Counted from the first letter of the stretch, positions 50,431 through 60,255 are shown. The stretch: DNA of 64,000 nucleotides from JAJECS01 sp965262745 (GCA_965262745.1 OZ253558.1:2604001-2668000); one strand, 5' to 3'. The notes: generated from the letters alone by a model not told the origin. A program made the numbers and translations.

Positions 50431-51183
50431 TTACGCGCCCTGCCAGGGCTCCTTCAAGAAGTCCCGGTCGATCACGCCAAAGTCCTCGGTGAAGTCCGAC
50501 TCCGCGTAGAACGCCCCTAAATATTCCTTGGGCGCCAGCGCTGTCACGTCGAACACCGGCGACGGACGAAACTCGACGACCCCATCGCCGGCGCGGCTCA
50601 CGTGGACCACCGTGTCGGTATCCGTGCGGCCGCCGGACACCAGCTGCAGCACGTCCAGCCCGTTGCCGTCGGCGCGCGGAATCACCTTGAGGCGCCACAT
50701 CGGCGCCAGCGCCGGCAGATTGGCCGGGTCGCACGGCCGGTGCGCCGTCGAGCGCACGGCAGCGATATCCACCCCGCCAACCGAGGCCGTCGTGGCCATC
50801 ACGCGCTCCGCCTGCTCCACGCGCATGTCGGCCCAGACTTTGGGCGTGCCCCAGATCTCGCGGCCGGCCGGGATGCTGCCGCGTGAGTTCACGTACTGCA
50901 CGACGACGTAGTAGCCCGGGTGTCCCTCGAAGCGACAACCCGCCGCGATGACGATGGCCTGGAATGCGCCGTAGTGACTCGACCACGGCGCGTCCACGCC
51001 AATGGCCGCGCAGGCGCCGTCGTCCGCCGGCGCGAGACACTCGGGCAACAGATCGGCCACCCGGTTTGGGTCCGCGCGGAACAGCACGGTCTGCGCGCGC
51101 ATCCCGCGATAACGCGCGGGCGGACGCGGAAAATACGGCGATGTCACGGGCATCCCGTCGACCTGGGCTAGGGGGATGGGCAT
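50431..51183 (-). CDS. Acetoacetate decarboxylase family protein
   Basis: 250 residues from the ATG at 51183 (gggag 7 bases before); the frame is open to 51408 but the extension would overlap pckA. Family signs: QTVLFRADPNRVADLLPECL, YVVVQYVN, and the active-site block REIWGTPK with K115 in the position of the Schiff-base Lys. Related proteins act as decarboxylases or, more often, aldolase/dehydratases in secondary pathways, so the reaction is unknown. Divergent from pckA. Confidence 0.83.
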   Translation of the reverse strand: MPIPLAQVDGMPVTSPYFPRPPARYRGMRAQTVLFRADPNRVADLLPECLAPADDGACAAIGVDAPWSSHYGAFQAIVIAAGCRFEGHPGYYVVVQYVNSRGSIPAGREIWGTPKVWADMRVEQAERVMATTASVGGVDIAAVRSTAHRPCDPANLPALAPMWRLKVIPRADGNGLDVLQLVSGGRTDTDTVVHVSRAGDGVVEFRPSPVFDVTALAPKEYLGAFYAESDFTEDFGVIDRDFLKEPWQGA

Positions 51184-51362
51184 GCAGAGGCTCCCGGCGG
51201 ATGCGCGGTGGCGCATTGTGGCTAGCGCCTCATCCGTGGGCAACCGTTGTGAAGCAGCGCGAATCTGTACCATCGGTGTACCGGGCGGCAGATCCGTCCG
51301 GTCACGGCGCACGACCATGGTGACCGATCGTGCGCCCGCCACCCAATTGAGGAGGCCGCTTC

Positions 51363-52970
51363 GTGTCGGATGCAGCTGACGAGCTTCGGTCGGACTCACT
51401 GGCGGCACTCGGCGTCACGAATGCCGGGCAAATCTTCTGGAACCTCCCCACGAGCAAGCTGTACGAGCACGCCGTGCGCGCCGGCGAAGGCGAGATCGCG
51501 CATCTTGGCCCCTTCGTCGTGCGCACCGGCTCGCACACCGGGCGGTCGCCGAAGGACAAATTCGTGGTGCGCGACGCCGAGCGGGCGGACGCCGTCTGGT
51601 GGGGCGACCACAACCAGCCCCTTTCGCCGGAGCAATTCGACGCGCTGTTCGGGCGCCTCCGCGCCTACATGCAAGGGCGGAACCTGTACGTCCAGGACTG
51701 CTTCGCCGGCGCCGATCCCCGCTACCGGCTCTCGGTGCGGGTAATCAACGAACTGGCGTGGCACAACCTGTTTGCGCGCAACCTGTTCATCGTGCCGACG
51801 GCGGACGAGCTTGCGGGCCATGAGCCTGAGTTCACCGTCATCGATATGCCGGGCTTTCAGGCAAACCCGGCCGAGGACGGTACGACCTCCGGCACGTTCA
51901 TCGTCGTCAACTTTGCCGCGCGGCTCATCATCATTGGCGGCACCGCGTACGGCGGGGAGATCAAGAAGTCCATCTTCACCATCCTCAACTACTTGCTGCC
52001 GCAGCGCGGCGTCTTGTCGATGCACTGCTCGGCCAACGTTGGCGCCGACGGCGACGTTGCCCTGTTCTTTGGCCTCTCCGGCACCGGGAAGACGACGCTA
52101 TCGACGGACCCCGACCGGCCGCTCATCGGCGACGACGAGCACGGCTGGAGCGATACGGGAATCTTCAACTTCGAGGGCGGGTGCTACGCCAAGACCATCC
52201 GCTTGTCCGCGGAGCACGAGCCGGAGATCTACCAGACCACGCGGCGCTTCGGCACGGTGCTGGAAAACCTACCCCTCGACGCCGAATCGCGACGGCTTGA
52301 CCTCGACTCGGAGGCCATCACCGAGAACACCCGCGGCGCGTATCCCATTTCGCACCTGCAAAACATCGTTCCCGGCGGCATGGCGGGGCATCCGCGCAAC
52401 GTCGTGCTGCTCGCGGCCGATGCCTTTGGCGTGCTGCCGCCGCTGTCCCGCTTGACCTCCGAGCAGGCCATGTATCACTTCCTGCTGGGCTACACCGCGC
52501 GCGTGGCCGGAACCGAGCGCGGGGTCACCGACCCGCAGGCGACTTTTAGCGCCTGCTTTGGCGCGCCGTTCTTGCCCTTGCCGCCGCCGACCTACGCGGC
52601 GATGCTGGGCGAGCGGCTCGAGCGGCACGCGCCGCGCGTGTGGCTGGTCAACACCGGCTGGCTGGGCGGCCCCGCCGGCGAGAGCGACCGGGTGCGGCTG
52701 CCGCACACGCGGGCGATGATCCGCGCCGCGCTCAGCGGCGCCCTTGACGGCGTGCCGGACACCGTCGAGCCGTTCTTCGGACTGCGGATCCCCACCACCT
52801 GTCCCGACGTCCCAGGCGACCTGCTCGACCCGCGCGGTCAGTGGGCCGACCCCGCCCGCTACGACGCCCAGGCGCGGCAGCTGGCGCATCGCATGCGCGA
52901 GGCGTTCCAGCCATTCGCGTCGACCGTTTCGGCGGACATCCTTGCGGCGGGCCCGCCGGCCGGCGCCTAA
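51363..52970 (+). CDS. pckA: Phosphoenolpyruvate carboxykinase (ATP)
   Basis: 535 residues from a GTG with aggagg 8 bases upstream. Converts oxaloacetate and ATP to PEP, the first step of gluconeogenesis. Conserved RTGSHTGRSPKDKFVVRD, GTAYGGEIKKSIFT, kinase-1a loop GLSGTGKTTLSTD (about 236-248), IGDDEHGWSDTGIFNFEGGCYAK, and ENTRGAYPI. Length is normal. No obvious regulatory site upstream. Confidence 0.97.
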   Translation: MSDAADELRSDSLAALGVTNAGQIFWNLPTSKLYEHAVRAGEGEIAHLGPFVVRTGSHTGRSPKDKFVVRDAERADAVWWGDHNQPLSPEQFDALFGRLRAYMQGRNLYVQDCFAGADPRYRLSVRVINELAWHNLFARNLFIVPTADELAGHEPEFTVIDMPGFQANPAEDGTTSGTFIVVNFAARLIIIGGTAYGGEIKKSIFTILNYLLPQRGVLSMHCSANVGADGDVALFFGLSGTGKTTLSTDPDRPLIGDDEHGWSDTGIFNFEGGCYAKTIRLSAEHEPEIYQTTRRFGTVLENLPLDAESRRLDLDSEAITENTRGAYPISHLQNIVPGGMAGHPRNVVLLAADAFGVLPPLSRLTSEQAMYHFLLGYTARVAGTERGVTDPQATFSACFGAPFLPLPPPTYAAMLGERLERHAPRVWLVNTGWLGGPAGESDRVRLPHTRAMIRAALSGALDGVPDTVEPFFGLRIPTTCPDVPGDLLDPRGQWADPARYDAQARQLAHRMREAFQPFASTVSADILAAGPPAGA

Positions 52971-52985
52971 GGCTGTGCCGGGAGC

Positions 52986-53588
52986 TTAGGACCCTCCATA
53001 GGTCAACAGGCCGACAATCACGCCAATCACGAACGTGATGATCAGGAACGCCGCGAAGCTGACGGCCATTGTTCCAATGCTCTGACCAACGCTCAGGCGC
53101 ATCGATGCGCGGATCGCGAAGAAGGCCGCGACCAGCAGCCAGATCCACACGCCGAATTGCACGACAGCTCCCAGTGTGGGGATGAAGGTCACGATGCCCA
53201 GGACACCCGGCGCCTCCGCGAATCCGGTAGCGCGTGCCACATCCAGGAACTCCACGTCCTGCCGGTCCGTGGCGATCATTCGCGCACCGACAAACCAGGC
53301 GACGCCGGACCACGCCAGCCAGGCAATGATGGCCAGGACTGGTGTAAGGATGAACTCCACGATGACCGGCGGCGATGCGCCCTCAGCTTCGGCAGGAATG
53401 CCGAGCCACGAGAGGTCCGGCGGCGCGATCTGAGCGCTGATGAACGACGCCACGGCTGCGACGACGACGACCGACATCGCCTGGCGCGTCGCCGTCGTGT
53501 CTACCGCTACCTCCGTGTACAGCGACCGATCGAGGCGCGCCGCGCGGATCATCCGATTGACAAGGTGACGCTCCGGGCCGTCGTCCAT
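52986..53588 (-). CDS. Yip1-like multi-spanning membrane protein
   Basis: 200 residues, about five membrane helices (MSVVVVAAVASFISA, PVIVEFILTPVLAIIAWLAWSGVAWFVG, GVWIWLLVAAFFAIRASMRL, FAAFLIITFVIGVIVGLL). The layout, with 'FVGARMIA', then 'LDVARATGFAEAPGVLGIVTFIPTLG', resembles the Yip1 domain of bacteria. Function unknown. Lies between pckA and nrdJ, on the nrdJ strand but downstream of it. Confidence 0.65.
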   Translation of the reverse strand: MDDGPERHLVNRMIRAARLDRSLYTEVAVDTTATRQAMSVVVVAAVASFISAQIAPPDLSWLGIPAEAEGASPPVIVEFILTPVLAIIAWLAWSGVAWFVGARMIATDRQDVEFLDVARATGFAEAPGVLGIVTFIPTLGAVVQFGVWIWLLVAAFFAIRASMRLSVGQSIGTMAVSFAAFLIITFVIGVIVGLLTYGGS

Positions 53589-53624
53589 CGACCTATGCCG
53601 CCGTCTGGCCGCCCGCGACCGAGG

Positions 53625-56261
53625 TCAGCCGCAGTCGCTGTAGCCGCACGAGATGCACTTGAGGCATCCCTCCGCTGACACCAGGTGGCTGCTGCCGCAG
53701 GAGGGACAGGCGCCGGCGAACGACGTGCCGGTCGCCGACATCGTCGGCTGCGCGTCGGCGCGCCCCGCCGACGCCTGGCTCGGTTGCAGGCCGGTAGCCG
53801 GCATGTGCGGCGACCGGTCGCCTTCCAGCGTCACGCTCGGCGGGGCATACGTGCCCTCGCCTTGCAGGTCGACCATGGGCACGTAGCCCTCGGGCTGTGA
53901 AGTCATGCGCAGAGCGACGACTTGCGCGATCGCGTCGCCGCACGAGAGGACGCGGGTCGGCCCGAATCCAGTCGGTCGGTGGCACGTGATGCCGCGCAGA
54001 TGGTTGTGGACCGTGTCCACCGGCACGCCGGAGCGCAGGGCAAGCGAGACGAGGCGGCCGATGGCCTCGGTTTGCGCCGCCGCGCACCCGCCAGCCTTGC
54101 CCAGCGTCGCAAACAATTCGAACGGGGACCCGCGGTCATCGTCGTTCACCGTCACGAACAACGGCCCGCATCCAGTGCGGATGCGCGTGGTGGTGCCGCG
54201 GATTTGGTCCGGTCGTTCCCGTTCTTGCGCTGCGGCCAGCGGCAGCGGCTCGGGAGCAGCAGCCGGCGGCACTGGCGCTGGAACCGGCGCGTGGTGCCCG
54301 TTGGCGGACTCCGTCGGTGCGGGCGCCGGGGCGTGGCCATTCGTGGACGGGGTGGCTGCCGCTGGCGCCTCCTCGGCTGGGGCGTCATCCCGCCGCGTTT
54401 GGTCGCCGGCGTTGCTGGTGGTCAGCACCTGCAAGTCGCGGCTGCCGTCGCGATAGACCGTCACGCCCTTGCACCCGAGCGTGTAGGCGAGGCGATAGCC
54501 CCGCTCCACGTCCTCCCGCGTCGCCTCGTGCGGGAAGTTGATGGTCTTGGACACCGCGTTCTCGGTATGGCGCTGGAACGCCGCCTGTACCCGGATGTGC
54601 CACTCCGGCGAGACATCGTGCGCCGTCACGAAGAGGCGGCGGGCCTCGGCGGGGACGGTCGCCAGCGTCTGGCGCGCCGCCTCCGGCGTGTGCGCGGTGA
54701 TGCGCAAGCTGCCGTGGTTGTCGGTGATGGCGTCCAGCAGCTCATCGCTGAAGAACCCGTGCTCCCGGGCGTACTGCTCGAACTGCGGGTTCACGTACCG
54801 CAGCGAGGTCGCCGCGTTGTCGTCCCCGTCGCGCATCACGTTCTTCCAGAAGATCAGCGCGAAGAGCGGCTCGATGCCGCTGGAGCTGTCCGCGATCATG
54901 CTGATCGTGCCCGTTGGCGCGATGGTCGTGACCGTGGCATTGCGGCGCGGCGCGTGGCCCTGCATGTCCCAGAGCGAGCCCTCGAAGTTCGGGAAAGCCC
55001 CGCGCGCCACGGCCAGGGCCTCGGATGCGCGCCGTCCTTCCTCGGTGATGCACTGCATCACCCGCTCGCCGAGCTCTTCCGCTTCGGGGCTGTCATAGGC
55101 GATACCGAGGGTGAACAGAATGTCCGCCCAGCCCATGAGCCCCAGCCCGACGCGACGATTGCCGCGCTTCACGATGGCGTCGATCTCCTCGATCGGGAAA
55201 TTCGAGGCCTCCACCATGTCGTCCAGAAAGCGGATCGAAAGCCGGACGTCGCGGCGCAGCGCGCCCCAGTCGATCGCGCGGCCGTCGGCGGTGAGGTGCT
55301 TCGTGAGATTCAAGCTGCCGAGCACGCACGCTTCGTAGGGCAGCAGCGGCTGCTCGCCGCACGGATTCGTCGTGTCCTGCCGCGCGACTGCGGGCGTGGG
55401 GTTGGTGCGCTCCAGGCGGTCCAGGAAGATCATGCCGGGTTCGCCGTTGAGCCACGCACCGTCCACCAGCTCGCGCCAGATGCCCGGCGCGCTGGCGCGC
55501 GCGGGGGCCTCCGTGACCGGGTCGACGTGCGTCGTTCCGGTGCGCGGATTCACCAAGTCGTAGTCCGTTTCGGCCTCCACCGCCGCCATGAAGGCGTCGG
55601 TCACGCCCACCGAGATATTGAAGTTCGAGATCCGCCCGTCTTTGGTCTTGCAGCGAATGAAGTCCTGGATGTCGGGATGATCGACGTTCAGGATGCCCAT
55701 GTTGGCGCCGCGGCGCGTGCCGCCCTGCTTAATCTCGCCGCACGAGTAGTCGATCATCGACATGAAGCTCACGGGGCCGCTCGCCACGCCGCCCGAACTG
55801 CGGACGAAGTCACCGCGCGGACGGATGCGCGAGAAGTTGAAGCCGGTGCCTCCACCCGTCTGGTGAATGATGGCGGCGTTCATATCCGTGGTCTTGATTC
55901 CGCGCAGGTCGTCCTCGATGGGCAGCACGAAGCACGCCGCGAGTTGGGCATAGCCTCCGGGCTTGCCCGCGTTCATCAGGCAGGGGCTGTTGGGCACGAA
56001 GCGCAGCCCGCGCAGCAGCCCAAACATGTCGTCAAAGAGGCGGCGGTGCGCGGCGTCGTCCACCCAAGCCCGTTCGCGCTCGATATCGATCACCCCGCGC
56101 GTGACGCGCTCAAAGAATTGATCGACGTCCTCAATTGGATGGTCCACGCGGTCCTTGAGGAAATAGCGCTTCTTCAGCACGGCGAGCGCGTTGTCGGAAA
56201 CGGCCGGCCATGCCGCGGCGGTCGGCGGCGAGGTTGGAGCGGTAGCCCTTGTTTCTAACAT
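53625..56261 (-). CDS. nrdJ: Adenosylcobalamin-dependent ribonucleotide reductase (class II)
   Basis: 878 residues. Reduces ribonucleotides with a B12-derived radical. N-terminal start ALAVLKKRYFLKD, NSPCLMNAGKPGGYAQLAACFVLP, HQTGGGTGFNFSRIRP, SGGVASGPVSFM, IKQGGTRRGANMGILNVDHPDI, NPCGEQPLLPYEACVLGSLNL and the APTGTISMIADSSSGIEP block are all typical. A Pro/Ala-rich linker at about 640-690 leads to the C-terminal zinc-ribbon end CPSCGSSHLVSAEGC, then CISCGYSDCG. No riboswitch is recognised in the short leader; a cobalamin riboswitch was looked for. Confidence 0.95.
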   Translation of the reverse strand: MLETRATAPTSPPTAAAWPAVSDNALAVLKKRYFLKDRVDHPIEDVDQFFERVTRGVIDIERERAWVDDAAHRRLFDDMFGLLRGLRFVPNSPCLMNAGKPGGYAQLAACFVLPIEDDLRGIKTTDMNAAIIHQTGGGTGFNFSRIRPRGDFVRSSGGVASGPVSFMSMIDYSCGEIKQGGTRRGANMGILNVDHPDIQDFIRCKTKDGRISNFNISVGVTDAFMAAVEAETDYDLVNPRTGTTHVDPVTEAPARASAPGIWRELVDGAWLNGEPGMIFLDRLERTNPTPAVARQDTTNPCGEQPLLPYEACVLGSLNLTKHLTADGRAIDWGALRRDVRLSIRFLDDMVEASNFPIEEIDAIVKRGNRRVGLGLMGWADILFTLGIAYDSPEAEELGERVMQCITEEGRRASEALAVARGAFPNFEGSLWDMQGHAPRRNATVTTIAPTGTISMIADSSSGIEPLFALIFWKNVMRDGDDNAATSLRYVNPQFEQYAREHGFFSDELLDAITDNHGSLRITAHTPEAARQTLATVPAEARRLFVTAHDVSPEWHIRVQAAFQRHTENAVSKTINFPHEATREDVERGYRLAYTLGCKGVTVYRDGSRDLQVLTTSNAGDQTRRDDAPAEEAPAAATPSTNGHAPAPAPTESANGHHAPVPAPVPPAAAPEPLPLAAAQERERPDQIRGTTTRIRTGCGPLFVTVNDDDRGSPFELFATLGKAGGCAAAQTEAIGRLVSLALRSGVPVDTVHNHLRGITCHRPTGFGPTRVLSCGDAIAQVVALRMTSQPEGYVPMVDLQGEGTYAPPSVTLEGDRSPHMPATGLQPSQASAGRADAQPTMSATGTSFAGACPSCGSSHLVSAEGCLKCISCGYSDCG

Positions 56262-56345
56262 CCTCTCCCCCGATCTCCCTCCCGTTCGACCGGAGGCTCT
56301 ACTCCGGCGAAAGCGACTGCTGTCTACCTGTATTTGATTCTGGAC

Positions 56346-56372
56346 AAAAAAAGGCGCTGCACCCGCAGCGCC
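56346..56372 (-). terminator. Intrinsic terminator
   Basis: On the minus strand GGCGCTGC and GCAGCGCC pair around GGGT and are followed by seven T. It lies 10 bases after the stop of the 56382 gene and separates it from nrdJ. Confidence 0.85.
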
Positions 56373-56381
56373 CGCGATGGT

Positions 56382-56714
56382 CTACGCCCGATGCGGCCGC
56401 CGTGGCATGGAAATCCGATACGTCGATCCGCTGGCGGCCGACGGCGCTTCGATCAGCGACCCGTCCTCTTCGACCCCGTGATCCAGTTGAGCGCGGACGT
56501 ACGCCAGCCCCTCGCGCACGAGGAAGTCGCGCGCGCCCCAGGCGCTCATCGACTCCTCGGGGAACGCCACCGTCATCGAGAAATCCTGCTCGTCGCGCCG
56601 CAGCCCAAACAGCACGAGGTCGTACGCGCCGGCCTCGGGAATGAACTGGGCGTAGTCGATGAAGAAGGATCGCCCGTCACGAGTTTTGTGCATCTCCCCG
56701 ATGATCTGAATCAT
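56382..56714 (-). CDS. Uncharacterised small protein
   Basis: 110 residues from the ATG at 56714; the frame is open to 56759. MIQIIGEMHKTRDGRSFFID, then FIPEAGAYDLVLFGLRRDEQ and DFLVREGLAYVRAQLDHGVEED. Soluble, beta-alpha; no family recognised. Ends at an intrinsic terminator, so it is a single-gene unit. Confidence 0.65.
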   Translation of the reverse strand: MIQIIGEMHKTRDGRSFFIDYAQFIPEAGAYDLVLFGLRRDEQDFSMTVAFPEESMSAWGARDFLVREGLAYVRAQLDHGVEEDGSLIEAPSAASGSTYRISMPRRPHRA

Positions 56715-57060
56715 GGTGTCCAGGAGGCCCCGGATCCATACCCGGGACGGCCATCCCACCTTTCCTTAACGCTCACAGCGCGGCTGCCACCGCGCCGGCC
56801 GCTAGATGCGACTCAGTTGGCGCATGCTACAGCCTGGAGCCCATAGTGCACAACATCTAGGTGGCGATCCCGCCGGCCGCCTAGATGTTGTGCCCCATGC
56901 ACGCTGTGGATAGGATCGAATGACCAGCGGCGTGTGGGTCGAGAGCCCCGCCAGACGCCGGGCGCGCGCCCCCGACTTGAAGGGCTGCCGACCGACTCCG
57001 CTAGGCGCGCTCGGCCCTATCCACGATTCTCCACGGGCCGTCCACAGGCCCGTGCACGCC
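56715..57060. other. Intergenic stretch with a long inverted repeat
   Basis: About 346 bases between the small gene and trkA (both minus). Contains the 18-bp inverted repeat at 56848-56893 and no other recognised feature. Confidence 0.5.
56848..56893. repeat. Long inverted repeat (18-bp arms)
   Basis: gcacaacatctaggtggc and gccgcctagatgttgtgc are inverted copies with one mismatch (a G-T pair in RNA) around a 10-base loop. No T run follows on either strand, so it is not a plain intrinsic terminator. Could be an operator, an RNA stem or a small mobile remnant. Confidence 0.7.
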
Positions 57061-57714
57061 TCAGTCGCCGGCGCTGGCGGCGACGATGCGCGCCAACTGA
57101 TCATCGCGGCCAACGACCACCAGCACGTCGTCGGCCAAGACACGGTCGGTGAGTTCCGGCATCACCACGAGCTCGTTGCCCCGCTTGATGGCCAGGACCG
57201 TGGCGTTATGCCGTCCGCGGAGGTCCATGCTCGCCAGGGTGCGGCCGGCGAAGGCCGCGCCGACCGGAATCTGGGCAATGCCCAGGTGCGGCAGGAGCTC
57301 GATGTAGTCCATGGCGCGCGGCGTCTCGACGGACTGGGCCAGACGCACGGCCATTTCCTGCTCGGGAAAGATCACGCGGTCCGCCCCAACCCGCTCCAAA
57401 ATCGTCCGGTGCACGTCGCTCGACGCCTTGGCGTAAACCAAAGGCACGTGCAAGTTCTTCAGATTCATCGTGATGAGAACGCTTGCCTCGACCTCCGCCA
57501 TCGCCACGATCGCCAGCTGGACGTCGGGCGCGCCGATCTCGCGCAGCACATCCTCATCGGTGGCGTCCCCGGTGACCGCCGCCTCGATATCCGGAGCGAC
57601 GTCTTGGACGGCCCGCTGGGACATGTCGATGGCGACCACGTCATGGCCCAGGCGCGTCAGCGTGACCGCCAGGTTGCTGCCGAACCGCCCGAGCCCTGCT
57701 ACCAGAATGTGCAT
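57061..57714 (-). CDS. trkA: Potassium uptake protein TrkA (regulatory NAD-binding)
   Basis: 217 residues. RCK_N: MHILVAGLGRFGSNLAVTL (dinucleotide-binding GxGxxG), VVAIDMSQRAVQD, TGDATDEDVLREIGAPDV; RCK_C: GRTLASMDLRGRHNATVLAIKRG and DVLVVVGRDDQLARIV. Single TrkA unit, like KtrA, forms a gating ring on the TrkH/KtrB channel encoded just upstream. Confidence 0.93.
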   Translation of the reverse strand: MHILVAGLGRFGSNLAVTLTRLGHDVVAIDMSQRAVQDVAPDIEAAVTGDATDEDVLREIGAPDVQLAIVAMAEVEASVLITMNLKNLHVPLVYAKASSDVHRTILERVGADRVIFPEQEMAVRLAQSVETPRAMDYIELLPHLGIAQIPVGAAFAGRTLASMDLRGRHNATVLAIKRGNELVVMPELTDRVLADDVLVVVGRDDQLARIVAASAGD

Positions 57715-57735
57715 GCCGACACCCCACTGGGAGAG

Positions 57736-59181
57736 CTAGCCAACTTTGATCGTTTCCTCCGGATGCGTGATCAGTTGCGGCCGTTCGCGCGTGATGAGCG
57801 CCTGCGCCAAGGTCAGCGCGCCCAGCCGCCCGACGAACATGGCGACCACCAACACCACTTTCGAGACGACGGAGAGGTCGGGCGTAATTCCCGTGGAGTA
57901 TCCCACTACCGCAAAAGCCGAGATCGACTCGAACAGCAGATTGCCCAGCGGGTGGCCCGATTCGCGCTCGGCCACGCTCATCACCAGCGTGGCGAAGAAG
58001 ACGGCCATGACCGAGAGCAGCACCACGGTGAGCGCTCGAGTCACCGTGACGGTGGCGATCGTGCGGCCGAAGGCCGTCGGCGCCCGATGTCCCCGAATGT
58101 GGGAGGCCGCGGCCACGGTCAGCACGCCCACGGTGTTGAGCGTGACGCCGCCCGCAACCGAGGCCGAGGCGCCGCCGATGAACATCAGCAGCATGATCGC
58201 GGTTAAGGCATCCAGCCCCATCGCACCCAAATCGACCGTCGTCAGCCCCGCGGTGCGATTGATGGTGTGAAAGGCGGCCGTGACCGTCCGTCCGCCCAGG
58301 TCGTCGTCGGCGATTGCGCCGCCAAAGGTCGGTGTCAGGATCCACAAGACCGCGAAGCCGACCAGCGACACCACGAACATCGTGGTCAGCACCAGTTTGC
58401 TCTCCAGCGAAAGTCGGCGCCACGAGCGTCGGCGGAGCGCGTCGAAGATCACGGTGAACCCCACGCCGCCGAGCACGCTCAACACGCCAAACGTGGCCAG
58501 CACGTTGGTGGCGCCCACCAGGCGTCCCATGCTGGCGGTACCGGGCTCCACGTTGAACCCGGCATTGGTGAAGGCCGAGATCGCGTGGAAGGCCGACCAC
58601 CACCACGGATTCTCGATCGTCGCGTCGCCCGTCGCGTGCCACAGAACGAATCCAAACCCGATGGCCTCCGCGAGCAACGTCAACGCGGCGACGCGCCATA
58701 CGAGCCCCAGCAGCCCGCCGGGCTGATCCAGTCCCAACGGCTGACCGAACAGCAGCCGTTCGCGCGACGAGGTGCGCCGCCCGGCCAGCGTCAGAATGAC
58801 CACGGCGCCGGTCACGAATCCCAGGGCGCCAACTTGAATCAGCCCCAGGATCACGGCCTCGCCGAACGCGGTCCAATGGTCCGCCGTGGACACGACGGTT
58901 AGGCCCGTCACGCACACGGCCGAGGTGGCCGTGAAAAGGGCCGTGATGAAGTCGGTGCCTCCGCCCTCGCTGGCGAACGGCAACAGCAACAATCCGGTGC
59001 CGACGCCGATCAGGGCCGCGAAGCCCACGGCGAGGGACACGCCGGGCCGCGACGGCCCGGGCGCGCTGGCCCGCTTGCCGGCGCGCAGCCGCTGGGTTGC
59101 CCGGCGTGGCAGCGTGACTACCCGGTCCGATAGTCCCAGCGGCTCCGGCACCCCCGGTGCGCCGCGGCGCCTAACCGCCAT
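57736..59181 (-). CDS. trkH: TrkH/KtrB-type potassium transporter
   Basis: 481 residues, about ten helices and four pore loops: ATSAVCVTGLTVVSTADHW, AFTNAGFNVEPGT, TINRTAGLTTVDLGAMG, ISAFAVVGYSTGITPDLS. Belongs to the KtrB-like group in length. 22 bases upstream of trkA on the same strand: a complete K+ uptake pair. Long cytoplasmic N-terminus (about 40 residues, basic). Confidence 0.93.
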   Translation of the reverse strand: MAVRRRGAPGVPEPLGLSDRVVTLPRRATQRLRAGKRASAPGPSRPGVSLAVGFAALIGVGTGLLLLPFASEGGGTDFITALFTATSAVCVTGLTVVSTADHWTAFGEAVILGLIQVGALGFVTGAVVILTLAGRRTSSRERLLFGQPLGLDQPGGLLGLVWRVAALTLLAEAIGFGFVLWHATGDATIENPWWWSAFHAISAFTNAGFNVEPGTASMGRLVGATNVLATFGVLSVLGGVGFTVIFDALRRRSWRRLSLESKLVLTTMFVVSLVGFAVLWILTPTFGGAIADDDLGGRTVTAAFHTINRTAGLTTVDLGAMGLDALTAIMLLMFIGGASASVAGGVTLNTVGVLTVAAASHIRGHRAPTAFGRTIATVTVTRALTVVLLSVMAVFFATLVMSVAERESGHPLGNLLFESISAFAVVGYSTGITPDLSVVSKVVLVVAMFVGRLGALTLAQALITRERPQLITHPEETIKVG

Positions 59182-59342
59182 CGCACCCCCGAAAATGACG
59201 CAATTCAGCGGCCATCACGATCCTCATGATGACTGGTGGCTGACCATGATGCGCCGTTTGGCTCGCGGCGCAACCCTTGGCGGCAGGGCGACGATTTGGA
59301 CCGGCTTAGGCTGCGGCGCGGAACCGGCGAACCGCGCGCCGC

Positions 59343-60152
59343 CTATTCGAAGGCGAAGTTGGCTCGCACCACCGCCCGGATGATCACCTGTCCGGGATGC
59401 ACTGCCACGTCGGCCGGCTTCGCAAGCGCCGGGTCCACGCCCTTGGAAACCAGCGGGATGACGGTCACCTTTTCCTCGATGTTGATCAAGCCGGCCGACC
59501 GTCCCTGGAGAGCTTCGGCGATAGCCCGAGCCTTGGCGCCGGCGTTGATGGCGGCCAGCCGTAACGCGGCCTCGCTGTTCGCCGCCTCGTCGACCAGGGT
59601 ATAGGTCAGCGAGTGCAACGCATCGGCGCCGGCCGCGAACCCCGCGTCGACAACGTCCGCCGCGCGATCGATCTTGGCGACGCGGACCCTGATCGTCGTC
59701 GAAGCGGTGTAACGGGTTGGCGTGCCTGCCTTCCCCCCGGCCGGATAGGTGGGCGTGAGGGCAACCCCGCCGACCTGTAGGTCGTGGTCGTTGAAGTCGA
59801 GGTCTTCGAGGTCGTCAATGGCCTCTACCACGGCGCTCGCCGTCTCCTCCGCGCTTGCGGCGGCGCTCGCGGCCGACGGCGCTTCGGCCGTCACTCCGAA
59901 GACGATGATGGCGAGGTCTGGCACTCGTACCAGCTCGCCCACGCCGGTGACGTGGACGCCCTGCGGCTGCTCCGGCGGCAGAAACGGCGCCAATCCCCCG
60001 ATATCGAGGGATTCATCGACCTGTTCCAGAGCCCCTTCCCCAGCTTGAAACTGCTGGAGCGCGAGAAACCCCAGCACGACCAGTGCGACCACCAGCGCGA
60101 CGATCAAGCCGATCTGGTAGATCCACGGGAGCCGCCGGAAGAGCGTAACCAC
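59343..60152 (-). CDS. SIMPL (DUF541) domain protein, membrane-anchored
   Basis: 269 residues. One membrane helix (about 11-32, IYQIGLIVALVVALVVLGFLAL), then a SIMPL domain: QGVHVTGVGELVRVPDLAIIVFGVTAEA, NDHDLQVGGVALTPTY, YTASTTIRVRVAKIDRAADVVDAGFAAGADALHSLTYTL and AINAGAKARAIAEALQ. Exposed outside the membrane. Function in bacteria unclear (oxidative stress in some). Confidence 0.85.
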   Translation of the reverse strand: MVTLFRRLPWIYQIGLIVALVVALVVLGFLALQQFQAGEGALEQVDESLDIGGLAPFLPPEQPQGVHVTGVGELVRVPDLAIIVFGVTAEAPSAASAAASAEETASAVVEAIDDLEDLDFNDHDLQVGGVALTPTYPAGGKAGTPTRYTASTTIRVRVAKIDRAADVVDAGFAAGADALHSLTYTLVDEAANSEAALRLAAINAGAKARAIAEALQGRSAGLINIEEKVTVIPLVSKGVDPALAKPADVAVHPGQVIIRAVVRANFAFE

Positions 60153-60214
60153 GGGTTATGCCTGTCGATTCACGAGCTGAGGCGGCTGGCGCCGCTTGGC
60201 GAGCATAGGAAGAC

Positions 60215-60255
60215 GCGGCGCGCGCGGGCAACTGGCAGTGTTGCCCGCGCGCCGC
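60215..60255. terminator. GC hairpin after sodA
   Basis: GCGCGGGCAAC and GTTGCCCGCGC pair around 7 bases, with the stem extended past a small bulge, 12 bases after the sodA stop. No T tract. Probably marks the sodA transcript end. Confidence 0.5.

Noticed and set aside
53922..56258. 778-residue plus-strand ORF
   Set aside because: Exact antisense of nrdJ, whose motifs leave no doubt.
56262..56345. Possible cobalamin riboswitch before nrdJ
   Set aside because: Leader of about 85 bases is too short and has no recognisable B12-box sequence.
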